From Ehretia macrophylla (Eukaryota > Streptophyta > Magnoliopsida > Boraginales > Ehretiaceae), in assembly GCA_037974665.1 (NCBI GenBank), contig CM075777.1:15585001-15649000 (forward strand): 64,000 nucleotides of DNA, in the 5' to 3' direction. Made by a program: the position numbers and the translations under genes. The notes beneath the pieces were generated by a model that had not been told where the DNA came from, did not search any database, and was given only the letters and a program-made list of their open reading frames with translations. Shown piece after piece: positions 36,347-47,239 of this stretch (positions are counted from its first letter, which is position 1; every line of letters begins with the position of its first letter).

Positions 36347-36815
36347 AGGGTAAATGGCACGGGACTCCCTTATGGTTTTATTCATGTGCACGTTTGTCAC
36401 ATGTGGTTTATAAATAAGCTATTTGTCCCTTATGGTTTATGAAAAGGTGAACGCGTCCCCCTCCGTTAGAAAAACCATCCAATTTAACAACGAGGGTAGT
36501 GCGTGCGTGAATTTTGAGATGGTGCAAGTTTTTTTATTGTTGTCAGCTTAAAATAAGAATTTTATGGACAAAATTACTCTTACCCTAAATTCACAATTTT
36601 AAAAAATAAAAAGTAACAAAACAGCCCAGCCCCAACAGTTCCCAACCCCTCGCTCCCGCAACCCACTCCATCGTTGAAAACCCCCACCCCCACCCCCACC
36701 CCCACCCCCACCCCCACCCCCATACCCAAAACATCTACCCCAAATTCCAACCCCGATCCCGCAACCCTTTTGCCAAATAGCTAGCTTATAAACTATAGGA
36801 GGCACACATGCACAT
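36347..36815 (+). mobile_element. Mutator-like MITE, right end degraded
   Basis: Starts AAGGGTAAATGGCACGGGAC, the reverse complement of the right end of the element at 59825-60221. The right side still reads GTGCACATGAGT-like sequence near 36805 but lacks the terminal CCATTTACCC, so that end is eroded. No coding sequence. Confidence 0.6.
36680..36724 (-). repeat. (CCCCCA)n tract, G-quadruplex-prone on the minus strand
   Basis: Seven or eight consecutive CCCCCA units within the MITE core. The minus strand offers many runs of five G separated by one T, ideal for a G-quadruplex. Repeat number may vary between individuals. Confidence 0.85.
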
Positions 36816-36925
36816 GAGTAAAACTTCATTTACTAAATGAGGTGTTTTAAATATTCTTTTATGACATTTTTTTCACAAATGATTAGTTTATTATTCTAAA
36901 TTTGATGACTGAAATTAAAAAAAAA

Positions 36926-38800
36926 AAAAAAAAAACAAATGTGATGATTCATAATATACCTAGTCTAATAAATAAAAAAAAATTAATATAGGAGAGGATC
37001 CTTACATCTATAAATTACACCTTTTTGAAACAAGTTGTACGTATTTGAAACAGGTAGAACGAAAAAAAATTTGCGCATATATTATCACATCTACCTACAG
37101 TACAAATAAATAAAAATAAAAAAATTCCCTCCCAGATTCTATATTAGTCTAATATTTGGGATGAATCTCTACGACAATACTAAATTCAATCCTTTACAAG
37201 ACATTTATGGGAATAACTTCAAAGCATTTTTTATTTCCTACACTTAGAATATGCATTTATCAGTATGTCATTGCTAATAAAATATGTAAAGTATAACAAC
37301 AGTGATGTATCAAGTGCTCTTATGACACAGATAAGAGTTATCATTTGGGAAAAAAAACTTATTTGGGCATAGATATAAAAATCATTATACAAAAAATTAC
37401 TAATGGAATGTAACAGAATGAAAGGATTTTGGAAATTCTAAAAGTGAATGAAGTTATTAAGGATTTACCCATAAACTCTTGGGACTACTTTATTTTTATC
37501 GCATTTTATTAGTCTTTTTTCTACAATAAAACTTCTTAAATTAATAATTCTAGGACCACCTAACTCTATTAATTAGCGAGATATCAATTTATCGATACTA
37601 TTAATTTATAAAGATTTACACACCATTAATGAATTGGGATCATAATCAATAAGTTAAAGTATCGTCAAAAAATAAATGTCAATCACCTTTGAAATTTTCT
37701 CGGTAACACTTCTGTTGGTAATATGAATGGAAAGTAATGGAAAAATGTAGCTTAATTGTCAAATATGATGTGCATGTGAATGATATGACTAACGGCTTGG
37801 CTGCTTAATTTCCCTTTAAGTGAAATTCAATAAGTTTATTATACATTGTCCTATTTGTTGAAATAAGGAAAAAAAACTGGAAAAGTGATAAGGCTTGGTC
37901 TAAAGTTGTGGCTTATCTGCTAAAGGATATTAGAAGAGAGCTTATTGTTTTGTTCTTCAATCTCTTTTTGGTTTCATATTGAGATTCGCTAGTTCTTGTA
38001 ATTTGGAGTATTCTAATTATAAGAAGTTAAGATTGTTGTATTATAGGAGACTTGCTCCAGAGACCGTAAGCACTATAGCGGAGCGATAAAAGTCTTAAGA
38101 AAACTGAGTCCAACTTAGGCCTCGATCTCATTTTATCTCTAGTTTGTCCTTTCTATTATAATGTTAAATTATAGTTATATACTCTGTTTATGTAATTTAC
38201 TTTATTGAAGGAAATTATCATTTTTTAAGTTGTATACTCATTTTGAATATATCTTAAATGTCTTATTACATTAATTTTCGGCTTCTAACAGGCAATTCCT
38301 ATTTTTCAATTATATTAGCACTCTAAGATTTCCAACATTATAGAGGTTTTGAGCATATAGATCAGTCATTGACACCATGATATGACATTTTTAATATGAA
38401 ACTGAAGCTGAAATTGATGATGATAAACAACTTTTGAAATCAGTGCCACATAATGAAGCACTCAAAGTATCAATGAACTCCAAAACTTCTTGTTGCAATA
38501 TGAGAAAGCAACCCCACGACTGATTGCGCACAATTAAAGATGAGATTTAGTTAGATTTGAATGTCAATAAAAAAAAAAAAAGCTATTGTAATTCATATCT
38601 TGAGAAAACCTTATACTCAATTTCTATGTAGTTTTTAGCTCATAATTACTTTATAAAATATTTGGGTCTATCAATACAAAGAAAATATGCCAAACGTATT
38701 ATCTTATAATTTTACGGAAATTATTAATTTTTTGTAAGTTTCAAATCAGGAACGGACAATTTTATTATTGAATGAAGATTAATAATTTATCAAATATTAA
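36926..38800. other. AT-rich intergenic DNA, no gene
   Basis: 37200-37300 and 37430-37500 resemble 30720-30820 and 23880-23930, so parts belong to the duplicated PPR 5' flank. 37530-37700 and 37990-38110 look like old repeat scraps (the latter with LTR-like wording) but no ends could be defined. Confidence 0.4.
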
Positions 38801-39300
38801 TTTAGATAGGATTTACTGTAAATGGAGTTTGGTCACAGGCAAGGAACTTTTGACTGAAAAATAATTTGGTCCTCTGTAAGTTGTTAAGTCTATTGATATT
38901 TGACATGATCCATGGCAACTGAGGTATAAAGTTGTTCTTTAGAAGTCTCCTCTGTATATTATTGATGGTGAAAGACTTGATGAAAGAAGAGGGTAGAAGC
39001 TGGAATGCTAAGTAGCTTAACATAACTTTCCTGAGAAAATCTGGAGATAGAACTCACATAATCAAGAGTGGGTATAAAAGTGTTAAAAAACACAAGCTTG
39101 TAGAAGCTCATTTTACCAAGCATCAAAGGGAACTCTGGCAAGTGATTTGGAAAATTATGGTACCTCTACCAATTATCCATTTAATTTGGAAAGCATGTAA
39201 AAATGTTATCACAATTGAGGCGAATCAACAGAGAAAGTACCGTGTAGAGTTTACTTTATCCAAAATTTGTAATTAGGAGATAAAGACATTAAAGCATGTT
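38801..39300 (+). mobile_element. L1-type LINE fragment with zf-RVT region
   Basis: A frame at about 39049-39250 reads HIIKSGYKSVKKHKLV, then LWQVIWKIMVPLPIIHLIWK and ACKNVITIEANQQRK. This is the region after the reverse transcriptase in plant L1 elements (common form: WK..VP.KIKHFLWRA...LPT..N). Upstream, the broken phrase VKDLMKEEGRSWNAK matches the preceding segment. It is interrupted and lacks both ends. Confidence 0.7.
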
Positions 39301-39878
39301 GTCACACGCTAACAAAACCCCAGAACTTGGGCGCCTAATTGGGTACCCTCTAGCCGCATGAGGTGTAGTTATGCCTATTGTTTTCTAACACGTGATATTC
39401 ATAATTTAGGTATTGCTCTGTTGCTGACTTTTCTAGACTAGTCATTTTTTTTTTCTTATTTATGCTTGCTGACTTGATGTGGTTGGCTAGCCTATCCTTA
39501 ACCAAATTTGCACTCAGCCTGTGAAAATGTTCTATTATTGCCCTTGGACTCGTACCCCAGGAGGAGTCCATTACTATCCTAAACAAATGGATTCTTAATC
39601 TGGTGCAAGATTGTTCCAAGACAGGCTTTCAGTAGGGTAGACAAGCAATCATCTTTTCCTTTTTGTTAGAAAGCAAACAATAACCTTTCTTTTTTCTTTT
39701 TCTTTATTTCAAAAAACAAACAATCATCTTTAAAATGTTAGTTCATTTAAAAGAAATGAATACTTTTATGTTTTAAGGACAAATACTAGACCTTGTCAAA
39801 ATAACTCAAGATGCAATCCATATGTAGATGGCCTACAAAGCTAATTTCCCCACACCAAATGGTTGCAACTTAGAAGAG
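39301..39878. other. Probable LINE tail and AT-rich spacer
   Basis: The first part may continue the LINE fragment (a frame reads TKTLKHVVTR, like ETLEHV in L1 proteins). Beyond about 39400 nothing is recognised. Confidence 0.35.
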
Positions 39879-39888
39879 AAAGGACCTT

Positions 39889-40149
39889 TTTTTTTTTTTT
39901 TTTTTTTTTGCTAAATAAGCAAAATATTTCATTGAAATCAAAACTCAAATCTCATGTACAAAGTCCTATCCAAAAACTACCAAAGTGAAAAAATTACAAA
40001 CAAATATCCCCAAGGTCCCAATTGAGTACATTGTATCCTCAATCTAACCACGTGCACAATATCTTTCTTAATCTGTTCTTCATAACCGAATTACTGCATA
40101 TGCAACCTGTGATTACGTTCTCTCCAAATAGTATACACAATAACACAGA
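39889..40149 (-). mobile_element. 5'-truncated L1 LINE with poly-A tail and target duplication
   Basis: On the minus strand a frame reads YTIWRERNHRLHMQ, the C-terminal signature of plant L1 proteins, followed by a 3' untranslated part and a poly-A tail (the T run at about 39887-39909 on the plus strand). AAAGGACCTT occurs at 39879-39888 and 40150-40159 as target duplication. Only the last 260 bp were inserted, which is usual for L1. Confidence 0.8.
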
Positions 40150-40159
40150 AAAGGACCTT

Positions 40160-40814
40160 AGGTGTGGTTGAATAATTTTTTTTTTTTTTGGATTGGGGTT
40201 AATCTTAAGGAGCTAGATGGAATCCACCAACACAGGGCATCACTAAGATTAACACTGGTGATAGGTAAAATACAACTATAAGTAAGGATTATCAAAGTGA
40301 TGTTAATGGTAGTACAAGGAAGACTCTTGTGAGTTCCTATTATAAGTAGAAGTGTTAGACATCAATAATTTCTTACAATTTGTGAACGTAGCACGTCTTG
40401 ATCATAGAGATTAATACAAGTAAAATTTTGAAGGCTTATAGTTGCTCCTTTACAATAATTTTAGAGAATCATTCAAGATATCAGGTTATAATTAGCTTCC
40501 TTGTCAGTTTAGCGTAATTGATGGAATGGATAATAATATTGCGGCCATGGTTTCACTCAACTTGAAAAAAAGGTGTTTTGTCATTAAATTGATTAATTAA
40601 CATTCCAAATACCTTAAATTGTATTTTTCCGGCTAGAATTACCAAAATAGACTAATTGCTTCTATACCTATTAATAGGGTCTTTGTAATTCTCCTTTCAT
40701 TAACTAAGTCTCAATATGGTAAACTTTTTGACCCAATTTTTTTTTTTTTTTTTTTTTGTAAACTTGACATATTTCACCCAAAATTTAGACAAGTTAGCTG
40801 TGGGGGCTCAATTA
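40160..40814 (+). other. Upstream flank of PPR gene D
   Basis: Homologous to 31560-32430 and 23880-24450 (for example the wording around TAGTTGCTC and the TTATTAGCTTCC-like phrase). It was interrupted on its left by the L1 insertion. No coding sequence. Confidence 0.5.
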
Positions 40815-40927
40815 AGAAAATTTGCAACTTTAGGGGCCTAAATAGAAATGTGGTATCAGTATTTGTTTAGTCTCCCACTTTTCTTTTGCATCTTCTCCTT
40901 TCTATTTCCCCAAATTGGAGGCGAAAG
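40815..40927 (+). promoter_or_regulatory. Conserved proximal promoter and leader of PPR gene D
   Basis: Nearly identical to 32430-32536. CCTAAATAG at 40837-40845 lies about 85 bases before the ATG and may act as TATA box. Conservation between paralogs includes the leader up to GGAGGCGAAAG just before the start codon. Confidence 0.4.
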
Positions 40928-42808
40928 ATGAAGAAGAGCAACACAGCAGCTGCTTTTATTGCTTTTGGCAGCTCAAGATTTTTCTCTTCACCTAAACTAG
41001 GTACATCTATTCTTTTCTCTATGCACCCACTAATTTTCTCATCACCTCTTCAAAGTATTACTACCCACCGCTCCTTTTCACTAAAATCAAGATATGGGTT
41101 TGAATCCATTAAGGATGTTGATGATGCTATTTCTCTTTTCCATCGAATGGTTCGAATGAGTCCTAAGCCTTCTGTTGTAGAATACTGCAAGCTGCTTACT
41201 GTTATTGTGAAGATGAAACATTATTCGGATGCTGTTTCTTTGTTCAAGAATATGCGCATTTTGGGCATTCCTGTTAATGAATATACGATGAATATTGTGA
41301 TAAACTGTTATTGCCGTATGAAACGTGTCGATTTAGGTTTTGCAATCCTAGGCTGCTTTTTCAAGCTTGGCCATGTACCTGATGTCACTACCTACAACAC
41401 TCTAATTAAGAGTCTGTTATTAAAAGATAAAATTTTTGAGGCCGTAGAGTTATTCAAAAAGTTGATCAGAGAGGATCTTTGTGAGCCAAATGAAGTTACT
41501 TTCGCGACTGTATTGGACTGCTTGTGCAAATCAGGACATACAAAAAAGGCCGTTGAGCTTCTCAGGGTATTTGAGAAAGGAAATCTTAAACCCAACACCA
41601 TCGCGTATAGCTCTGTTATCGATAGCTTATGTAAAGATAGAATGGTAGATGATGCTATGAATCTCTTATCTGAAATGATTGATAAGGGTATTCCACCAGA
41701 TGTTGTCACCTATAATTCATTAATTCAAGGATTGTGTAACTTTGGCAGGTGGGATGAGGTTAAGCAATTAATGAACATGATGGAGGAGTACAAAATCTCT
41801 CCAACTTTATATACATTTAATATCTTAGTGGATGCATTTTGTAAGGAAGGGTTAATAATAGATGCTGAGAATGTGTTTCAAATCATGGTCCGGAGGGGTT
41901 TGCGCGCTGACAAAGTTACATTTGGTGCACTTATGGATGGATATTGTTTGCAAGGCAAACTGAACAAAGCACAAAGAGTTTTTGAATGTATGATGGCTGA
42001 AGGCTTGAAGCCCGAAATCACTCAGTATAACATTTTACTCAATGGATTTTGTAAAAATAAGGAAATAGGCGATGCGATGTGCCTGTTTCGACAGATGCCT
42101 CATCAAGGGGTGGTTCCTAACGTAGTGAGTTATAACATCATGATACAGGGATTGTTTCGCGTAGGTAAATGTAATACTGCACAAAAACTTTTTGAGGATA
42201 TGCAGTTGGTAGGTATCTTTCCAAACACTTACACTTACGGTATTATGTTAGACGGGCTTTGCAAGAACAGGCACATTGAAGAAGCTTTGTCATTTTTTAA
42301 TGACATTGAGGGCAAGGGATTAGTTAGTTATATTTCGCTCTACAACATCATGATCGATGGATTATGCAAGACAGGGAAACTCGATTTTGCTCGCAATATG
42401 TTCAATAATCTTGCTTCCAAAGGCTTGCATCCAAATGTTAGAACATACAATATAATGATAAATGGGCTTTGTCGAGAAGAGCTATTGGAGGACGCAAAGA
42501 TGATTTTTGTGAAAATGGAAGAAAACGGTTGCTTACCAAATGAACTCACTTACAATGTTATTGTTCGAGGATTTCTAAAGCAAGGACTCTCTCAGGAGGC
42601 AATGAAGTATCTTGAACAAATGGTCACAAGAGGTTTTCCACCGGATTTATCTACGATTTCCATCTTGATTGATCTATTTCCGGCGGATCCTATGTTTCAG
42701 GATATGATTCAGAAATTGGTTGTCAATGATAAACGAAGTCGTGGAGTTTTAGTTACTAGCTTATCTTCCTCACTTCAACACGAGATGTTGACCGTTTCAA
42801 AGACATGA
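40928..42808 (+). CDS. RFL-type P-class PPR protein (gene D), intact
   Basis: A single-exon protein of 626 residues starting MKKSNTAAAF; an earlier in-frame ATG 14 codons upstream is not conserved. Residues 1 to about 54 look like a mitochondrial presequence (Ser/Arg/Phe-rich, few acidic residues). Fourteen full PPR motifs run from about 83 to 573, with a half motif before and a partial one after. Position 5/35 pairs are CN, ND, NN, AN, SD, NT, ND, GE, NN, NN, GY, NN, NN, ND. This differs from gene C in motifs 2-7, 8, 9 and 10 but not in motifs 11-14. No C-terminal editing domains. By family it should bind a specific mitochondrial RNA; target unknown. Its 3' end reads VSKT, as in the other members. 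Confidence 0.93.
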   Translation: MKKSNTAAAFIAFGSSRFFSSPKLGTSILFSMHPLIFSSPLQSITTHRSFSLKSRYGFESIKDVDDAISLFHRMVRMSPKPSVVEYCKLLTVIVKMKHYSDAVSLFKNMRILGIPVNEYTMNIVINCYCRMKRVDLGFAILGCFFKLGHVPDVTTYNTLIKSLLLKDKIFEAVELFKKLIREDLCEPNEVTFATVLDCLCKSGHTKKAVELLRVFEKGNLKPNTIAYSSVIDSLCKDRMVDDAMNLLSEMIDKGIPPDVVTYNSLIQGLCNFGRWDEVKQLMNMMEEYKISPTLYTFNILVDAFCKEGLIIDAENVFQIMVRRGLRADKVTFGALMDGYCLQGKLNKAQRVFECMMAEGLKPEITQYNILLNGFCKNKEIGDAMCLFRQMPHQGVVPNVVSYNIMIQGLFRVGKCNTAQKLFEDMQLVGIFPNTYTYGIMLDGLCKNRHIEEALSFFNDIEGKGLVSYISLYNIMIDGLCKTGKLDFARNMFNNLASKGLHPNVRTYNIMINGLCREELLEDAKMIFVKMEENGCLPNELTYNVIVRGFLKQGLSQEAMKYLEQMVTRGFPPDLSTISILIDLFPADPMFQDMIQKLVVNDKRSRGVLVTSLSSSLQHEMLTVSKT

Positions 42809-44969
42809 TTTCTAGGTTTTATGAAGATTTATGTTACTACAACTTAGAATCTGATTATATCTTGAAGGAATTGATATCCTGTATAAGTTTTTTTTTTTTT
42901 CTTTCTTTTTTCATGTTGAACGTGCAAAACTATACCTCTCTACCCTTTGTAGTGTGGAATTCATAAGTACTTTTGAGATTTGATATAATGGTTGTCTAGA
43001 GAGAGATGCTAATTTGTCCTAAAAACAATTTAACTGATAAAACAAGGAGAATATTTGATCCATTTCACCTCTTTGTTATGAGGCACTTGTTATCCCTTGA
43101 TGCAGCCATGAAGAAGATTCAATAGAAAGATTATGTGAGACGCACTAGCATCTTCCGTGTTTTAGATATTTGTAGTTACTGATTTGATTAATAACTGAAG
43201 GAGAATATTGTATGGTAGAAGTTTTAAATGTAGATTTGGTGAGTTATCTAAATTCACAATTTTCTCTTCTGATAGTGTCCTTGAATCCTGAGCAGTATCC
43301 TGTCGTAGCTGATAGCAGCGAGAGGATTGGAAGTGATTTGATCCTATTGCAAATGCTTAAAGAAGATTATCTCAACTTTGATGATGCTGATAGCATCTTT
43401 TGTTGTTATTTTTATCTTGCTTTTTCAACTTAAAAGCCACTTGAGAACAACGGAAAAGGAAATACTTCGATCTGAAAAGGCACCAAAGTATGTGCAGATT
43501 TCATATGTCCCAGGAAAAGAGCTATTTAAAATACTTCGATCTGAAAAATGTAAATTGTTGAATCTTTTAATGTTTTCACTAACTGATGTAGGACATAGTT
43601 CCCTAGAAATTCAAGCATTCAAGTTTTCCTGTATTTCTTCAAAGATCTGTTGTGATACCTGGCTTTAAATGATGTTTATACTTTGGCTTATGATAATTTT
43701 ATGGTAAAGCACGTCTCTGATGCTGTTTTCATGTATTATAACCACATAGATCTGTGGTGTTGATGTGGAAGCAATTAAGCCTGCAAAGGACTCAGTGAAA
43801 AACTTTTTGTTACTTGTTGGTTTGACACTTCTGGGATATGCTATTACAACTTGTCAAAGTTAAAAGGCAGTGTCCAAGACAAGTAGTTCGAACCCTGTAT
43901 AGTAACATGGGTGACCTGCGAAAAACAAAGAAATATGGTATAAAAAGAGAAATAGTAGTCCAAGCTGTTCAAGTTACATATTTCAGGTGTGGAAGATGGC
44001 TCTGGTGATCAGCTCTAGCCAGTGCTTTACCCAAGGCCTCATCCTCAGGTTCAAGCACAACATCATACTTGGTTTCGGAATTGCACCCGGTTCTTGATCA
44101 CCTGCAGCCTCCAGGTCCTACACGGCCTTTGCGTTAGATTCATTATGAGCCTTTGCCTAGTTTTTGCAGTTTGTGTTGTGATCTGCATAGCCCACCCTTT
44201 TTCCCTTGCATCATCCATCCCACAGATTAACTGTAAATGATCACCTTTTGCCCAACAAGAAACTCAGACTCTAGTCCAACATAAGACTTAAAGTCCCGAG
44301 TCAAGGGTTTACTTGTCTCTGAATCTTTCAGCTTAGCTCTTGGCCCAGGTTCAGCCTTTCTGTCCTCTTGCATAGTGCAATTGATAATCTCAGGCTCAAC
44401 CCATGCTCAACCTCTTGATCAGGTATAGAGTTAGGAATTTTTAGATAGATATCCAACTCAGGCTTTCAGTTGCACAGGACAATCGTGGTGAAGAATATGG
44501 ACAAGGCACAGGTTTTTGACAGCTGCTAACAATAGAGCACAGCCACAATTGTTAAGGTGCAAGTACAACAAGATCATCAGGATCTAGCCTACATAGTTGT
44601 TGCTGATGATCACCTCTTGGATCAGCCACACACTCAGGTACATAAAAGCATATTGCTTCACCTCAGTTTTAGACTGAGGTGCAGCCTTGTAGTATGCTTA
44701 GGCCAACATTGCTTGATGCTAACCCTTTCCAGATTGTAGCTGCTTAGCATCAGCTTCAGCTCTAGGCTCAACCCTTTGATCATTTCCAGACGAGTGAGTA
44801 GCTCAGGCCTGCATCTAAGTCAGATCCTTCAAGCCCAACTTCATGCACAAGTTCTGTGTCAGAAGCAGGATGAACTTTAATACTATAATGCTCAGTTGAA
44901 TGAGCAGCTTAAACCTCCATCACCTCCTGCAGGTTGTCTTCCACCTCGCCCTAGTTATCTTAATACTTC
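42809..44969 (+). other. 3' flank of PPR gene D with Gln/Pro-rich coding remnant
   Basis: 42809-43200 matches the 3' flank of pseudogene A. 43540-44960 is the fuller copy of 10500-11460. Broken frames give Gln-rich pieces such as VQVQQDHQDL (about 44557) and QAQLHAQVLCQKQDEL (about 44840), suggesting an old exon-rich gene whose identity I do not recognise. Stops occur in all frames. Confidence 0.5.
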
Positions 44970-45130
44970 TTTTTGTCCAGGGAGTTTGGAAGTTGGTTTG
45001 GTTGCTGCTTGAAGACCACCATGGCTTCATTATTCATGGTTCAGCTAGAAAATGCAGGGCTCTTGATGCCTTGCAAGTTGAGGCTATGACTGTGCATGAT
45101 GCTCATCTTCATGCCAATTGTCCTTGGTCC
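44970..45130 (+). pseudogene. RNase H-like fragment, copy 3 (N-terminal part)
   Basis: One frame reads LEDHHGFIIHGSARKCRALD, then ALQVEAMTVHDAHLHAN. The Asp and Glu expected of an RNase H-like fold (RDHHG, ALQxEAM) are visible in this better-preserved copy. It stops at PWSL, where sequence changes directly into a PPR 3' end. The C-terminal half of the domain (present at 35150-35240) is absent. Confidence 0.55.
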
Positions 45131-45435
45131 TTGAATGAAGTTACTTTTGAAACTATCAGCAAGGAAGTTTCTTACAATGTCATTATCCAAGGATTCTAAA
45201 AGCAAGGTCTCTGTCGTGAGGCAATGATGTATTTGGACCAAATGGTGAAAAGAGGTTTCTCACTCGATCCATCCTCGTTTTCCATCTTGATAGATCTATT
45301 CCCGACAGAAGTTCTAGATCCTATCTATCGGAATATGATAAAGAAATTGGTTCCAAATGATAATAGAAGTCTCCTAGTTTCAGGTACTGATTTATTTCCT
45401 ACTTCAAGAAAAGATTATGACAGTTGTGAGGTCTC
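45131..45435 (+). pseudogene. Detached PPR gene 3' end fused behind the RNase H-like fragment
   Basis: The reading continues from the RNase H-like fragment as NEVTFE, then SYNVIIQGF, a stop, and KQGLCREAMMYLDQMVKRGF, SILIDLFPTE, MIKKLVPNDNRSLLVSG. These match the last full PPR motif, the partial motif and the tail of genes C and D. The join lies at about 45130. It is a remnant of a further PPR copy. Confidence 0.8.
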
Positions 45436-46669
45436 CTGGTTTTCTGTAGCTTTCTCGCAGAAGCATGACTTAGTGAATATAACGTATAATCCGATTATAT
45501 CTGGAGAAAATTCTGTTCTGAAGTCTCTTGGGACATGGTTTTTCATGTTGAGCCTGCAAAAATGTTTCTCTCTATTCTTTCTAGATTTGTCATTCCTAAG
45601 TAGTCATGGCAATAAAGAACTGGAGATTCTGTTTAAGCAAAATTAATCAAGTGAACGAGTGTTTGTATGGCGAGGAATCCTGAATTGCTACTTATAGTGC
45701 TTACTACGTAGCTTTTACAAATATAACTAGAAGGTGGGAAAGATTCGATTTAGAGGAGTGCAAAATAAATAGGAAAACATCAAGGGTGGATTAGGAATTG
45801 TATATGGTACTATGTTCTGTTTCTTCTAGAATACCAAAGCTCTGTTGTCATGGTGATGGCTTTTGATATCTTTTCTTAGGATGATTATAAAGTGTGTGTG
45901 TCTGGATGCTGTTCTAATGAGACTCCTCCATGTAGCTTATGCAGTCTAGATTTAGTTTTTCAATTTTTTGCTAAAGAACAGTTAACATATGTTTGCTGCA
46001 GGCAATTGATGAAGCTGAAGATGAGTGGTGTCAAGACAATGTGAAGAAGCTTGTAGATACAAGTCAGAAGGGATTGAGGGATTCAATTTTCAAAATTTCC
46101 CTTATTTCTATGTGGAATTTGATCTTGATTAGGGGTTTGTCATGTGATGCCATGCATTGCACGATATGTGGATAAGCAGAAGCAATCTGTTGCAAGCTTT
46201 GCTCAAGATTAGGAACCTTTCAATGGAACCAAACAACTAAACTGATTTACCTTGAAGACTCCAACAGAGCGGCTAGCCAGCAATCATACTCTTCGGTAAT
46301 TTGGTGTTGAAAATCCTACTTCCTGCATCACTTCTTGTAATGAAGTTCCTCATATTTGAAACAGGGTGAAGGATATCATCAACTGTGCGCAAAATATAAA
46401 ATCCTAATCCCTTTGAACTGTTCACCTGGACAATTTTTCAGGTTGGGCAATGTCTTCTAGGGGAGAAATCTTCAGATACTGAAGATACAGTGTCAAATGA
46501 TATATATGGAGGCAATGCATTCTACATCATAAAAGAGAATAGAGATTCACTCCTACGCATTATCTCTGCGTTTGCTTCTTGTGATTCACGCATTAAAAAT
46601 ATTATTGTGACTCCTTCAATTGTTAAGCAGATTGCTTTTCGTTCAACAATTGCATAATTTTGATATTTT
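45436..46669. other. Duplicated PPR 3' flank
   Basis: 45430-45800 matches 26590-27460 and 12940-13170. A short frame at 45993-46090 (AIDEAEDEWCQDNVKKLVD) looks coding-like but is isolated and unrecognised. The rest is non-coding. Confidence 0.4.
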
Positions 46670-46960
46670 TGCTGCAGCTGACAACTGCACTTCCTACTAA
46701 ACATGTTATAGTTGTAGAGATTCTATTGGAGATTATGTATATCTCTCTTTTTCTTTGAAGCCTTCCTGTCTAATTGTGTCAAGAGACTTGAAGTACATGA
46801 CAAGAACCAAGTGTGAAGTTTTTAGCTTATGACAAGCGGCATAGTGGATTTGATCAGGTATCAGAGTGAGCACTTTGATGTCATGTGGTTTGCTATTTTT
46901 AGGTGTTGGCGACTTATATGCTTCTATGATGTCTATGAAAACGTGTAAGTAGAACTAAGT
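46670..46960 (+). other. Unidentified conserved block, copy 2
   Basis: Matches 12591-12900 (+) and 55010-55270 (-). Readable pieces include TTALPTKHVIVVEILLE. The three copies share a CTGCAG(C) start, a KHxxVVEI phrase and a downstream GTGAGCACTTTG. Origin unknown. Confidence 0.45.
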
Positions 46961-47239
46961 CAAGTCTTGAGTTTTGCAAACTACTTCCACTCATAATTGT
47001 TTTATTTTGCTCATGGACTATAGTATCTAAACATGACAAGTTATGAAATGTCACAGTGCAAAAGATTACATTTTTTCGTTGGTGGTTTAATTTGAGCTGT
47101 TACACATTTACATGATTATCTAACAAATGGTACAAACGTTGTTGATTTTCATGGTCCCTTGTTGCTTATGTAACAAATGATACTAGCACTGTTGATTTTT
47201 GTTGTTGCTTGCAATAATGTTAGAGCCCGTTTTCTCGTC
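46961..47239. other. Spacer before syntaxin remnant
   Basis: AT-rich, non-coding, with a GTTGTTG-containing phrase repeated at about 47150 and 47200. It may hold an intron or the lost first exon of the syntaxin pseudogene. Confidence 0.3.

Larger units (their letters stand above)
36250..36925 (+). repeat. Direct repeats of about 97 bp flanking a MITE
   Basis: 36250-36346 and 36829-36925 are about 93-95% alike (both contain GTTTTAAATATTCTTTTAT and GATTAGTTTATTATTCTAAA). Between them lies a Mutator-like MITE with a C-rich core. A segmental duplication around the insertion, or recombination between MITE copies, would create this layout. Confidence 0.75.
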
